From Blastocystis sp. Blastoise (taxonomy: Eukaryota > Sar > Bigyra > Opalinata > Blastocystidae), in NCBI GenBank assembly GCA_039096225.1, contig JBBPEB010000009.1:771001-835000 (forward strand): DNA of 64,000 bases. The letters are read 5' to 3'. Positions 62,301 to 64,000 of this stretch are shown piece after piece. The notes below the pieces were generated by a model, which was not told the DNA's origin, made no database searches, and saw only the letters and a list, made by a program, of their open reading frames with translations. A program made the translations under genes and the position numbers. Position 1 is the stretch's first letter. Each line of letters opens with the position of its first letter.

Positions 62301-64000
62301 ATGAGAAATCAATATTATAATATTCATAATAATTATGAGTCGTTATTCACCACAGATACATGTTCCTCCATGTGTTTTAAGATTACATGTGTTCATATTC
62401 CTAAAACAGATAAACCCGAAAATATAAAATATACATTAGAATTAAAGAACGCACCTTCATGTATTACTATTGTTGCTAATCCAATAGAGATAAAAAAAAT
62501 AATATCAATTAATGAAGCTTCGAAAGATACTTTTTATATTTTTTCAAATAAAAATGATGAATACTTATTATATTTCGTGTTACCCCCTTCTTGCTATGAT
62601 ATAGAACTTAATTCATTTTCTTTAGAATATGCCAAAGGATTTATTGAATATCGTTATTATTCATTTAATAGTACATTAACAAAAGATGATATAAATAATG
62701 AAGCTTATAAAAAAGATTCACAATATATTTTAGATCTGACATTATTACATTTAATGTATAATTTATGTGATACACTTAGAGTTCAGTATACATATCCAAA
62801 AGTTACTGTTTTACCTGATATTATACATTCTTATATGCAGAAGAATGGAGTAGAAATTGCTAATGAGAATACCAATCGAATAAATAGATTATTATTAGAT
62901 CCTATGAATCACGTTGTATATGGATATTATAGTAATGGATTATTTACTACACACATGGGTTTTTCTATTAATTGTATGTCAAAATGTGAAAATTATATTC
63001 TTCAAGTTGAACATAATAATGAGAATGTATATAATTTAACGGAAGGAGACTATTTACTTGCTGCAAAGAAATCTAATCAACAACAGTTAAGTTTAGAAAG
63101 AATTGTTTATATAAACGGCAATACTCATGAATATCCATTTTTACAGGAAATTACTCCAAATATTGTTCATTTAGATCGTTATGCCTCTTTAGTTAGTGAA
63201 TATGAAGATAAGAAGAGAACTTTAAAAGAATGTAAAAATGATATACAAGTATATTCAGATCAACTTCAAAACTTAATTGCTCCTAAACTGTTAAGTGATC
63301 AAATCTTTTTACCTTCTAAAGACACTATATTACGATATGAATATTCTGATAATAATAATAAATATAATGAAAGTGAGTTATATGATTGTATATTGATAAC
63401 AGGAGAAAAAGATAATGAGATTATATTATCATCGAATAATACTATTAATTTACCTCCTTTTCTACGAAGTTTCCATATTCCTCATATTGAAATACCAGTT
63501 ATAAATCCTTTTGGTATTGATTTTATGGCTGCATCTGAAGAATGTAATGTTTTTAATGAGAATGATCGAATCTATATAGCAATTAATGATGATCTATCTA
63601 ATATACAGAGTATAGAAAAGACTATTGTTATAAAAACAAGCAAATGTTTAAAGAACATTAAGATTCAATTTGATATTGAAGATGATATGAATATTATATA
63701 TACTAATCATCCTTGTGCTATTCTAGACAATAAACATTTATGTACATCTTCTAATAATGCAAATATTTCTATATATTTTCAAAAATCACATAATCAATAT
63801 TCAAATCAATCATCTGCTCAAAGAATAATAGATGGATCTATTGCTCTTGTTTTTAATGATTATTATTATAATCCAAATAAACATTATCAATTGTTTAGAC
63901 TAGATAATGGTAATATTACTCCTTATGTTCCTCAATACAAACGAAATGAACTCTCACTTTCAAAGGAACAAATAGTAATTTCGGAAACATTCGAAAATGA
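51428..64000 (+). CDS. Giant protein: tandem ubiquitin-like domains plus midasin/dynein-like AAA+ array (3' end outside window)
   Basis: Thirteen exons; the last (54232 to the window end) is open for 9.77 kb. More than 3,840 residues are visible. Residues about 1-90: ubiquitin-like domain (FIQICIDGRW; VPLNEQLWQINN; NSFLTVVRR). About 95-165: second (YNNQYLDEIKTLYDYSI; TVLYVVRKL). A Ser/Pro-rich linker follows, then at about 330-400 a third beta-grasp-like unit (TIYIFYEYANRELIQI; LKFIYNKREFDENTI; ISIKVFM). Next come about six AAA_5-type modules. Walker A-like sequences are EGTTSSAKT (54760), KGPTNSGKS (56463), EGAPGIGKS (58315) and YGPSPSGKS (59309), with Walker B LLLDEMSLA, IIDHAEM, LILDEVNLA and LIDDIHLA; two modules lack Walker A. 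A coiled coil (about 61950-62220) and an unassigned region follow. Midasin, dynein and RNF213 share this ring type. Start at 51428 fits the first beta strand; 51266 is the alternative. Role unknown. Confidence 0.85.
52225..52719 (+). other. Ser/Pro-rich disordered linker exon of the giant protein
   Basis: One exon encodes repeats of SPxLSP and the tandem unit ASPEIS(P)KL, lying between the second and third ubiquitin-like units. Confidence 0.8.
59600..59850 (+). other. Acidic low-complexity insert inside the last AAA+ module
   Basis: A Lys/Asn then Asp/Ser-rich stretch (DSDTTSDSDHSDDDDDNE) sits between Walker B and the sensor-1 strand (HPDFRIFFALSTNN). Confidence 0.8.
61950..62220 (+). other. 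Predicted coiled coil after the AAA+ ring
   Basis: Heptad-like sequence from LDEIIEILDRSI through DLKDKQRDLQAKCLSL to EDNKKIKW, placed as the stalk or linker of dynein/midasin-type rings would be. Confidence 0.55.

Overview
The window is 64 kb of very AT-rich nuclear DNA from a microbial eukaryote. It carries eukaryote-only families (P4-ATPase flippase, phospholipid scramblase, ZPR1, a TMF-type golgin, a diacylglycerol kinase with C1 domains, a giant dynein/midasin-like AAA+ protein), two eukaryotic-type tRNA genes, and genes cut by many short introns. Most introns open with GTATAT, consist largely of TA or TTA/AAT repeats, and end in ATATAG. Coding microsatellites of AAT give long poly-Asn tracts. 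I cannot name the species. The look is that of an AT-rich protist, and three introns with AT-AC termini and minor-spliceosome signals show that U12-type splicing is probably retained.

Layout. 1-1600: decayed paralogue of the next gene, minus strand, with an in-frame stop. 1728-5722 (+): many-exon gene with a BTB/T1-like head and LRR-like repeats, roughly one per exon. 6225-8919 (-): ZPR1. 8994-10027: a 1,034-bp foldback MITE with 70-bp terminal inverted repeats and an exact 8-bp target duplication, sitting between ZPR1 and a tRNA-Ser gene (10103-10184). 10671-17554 (+): P4-ATPase. 19118-20809 (-): phospholipid scramblase, convergent with the flippase. 21304-23343 (-): C45/acyltransferase-like Ntn hydrolase, then tRNA-Ala (23882-23954, -). 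24531-25469 (+): unknown protein. 26494-29782 (-): TMF1-like golgin. 29905-31948: intact pogo/Tigger-like DNA transposon with 144-bp TIRs. 32567-36135 (-): LRR protein with an N-myristoylation signal. 37116-42230 (-): DGK-epsilon-like kinase carrying 129 consecutive Asn. 42727-45112 (+): type II membrane protein. 45671-47860 (+): PDI/ERp29-like ER protein. 48202-49818 (-): intronless NhaC-type antiporter, probably of bacterial origin. 51428 to beyond 64000 (+): giant protein with tandem ubiquitin-like domains and about six AAA+ modules, cut by the window edge.

Several neighbours act on membrane phospholipids (flippase, scramblase, DAG kinase), and others on the ER or Golgi (PDI, golgin). Eukaryotic neighbours need not be functionally linked, so only the flippase-scramblase convergent pair is raised as a possible relationship. 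Exon junctions were read by eye from frame continuity and family conservation. Spans are reliable to the stated start and stop codons; some internal junctions are not.
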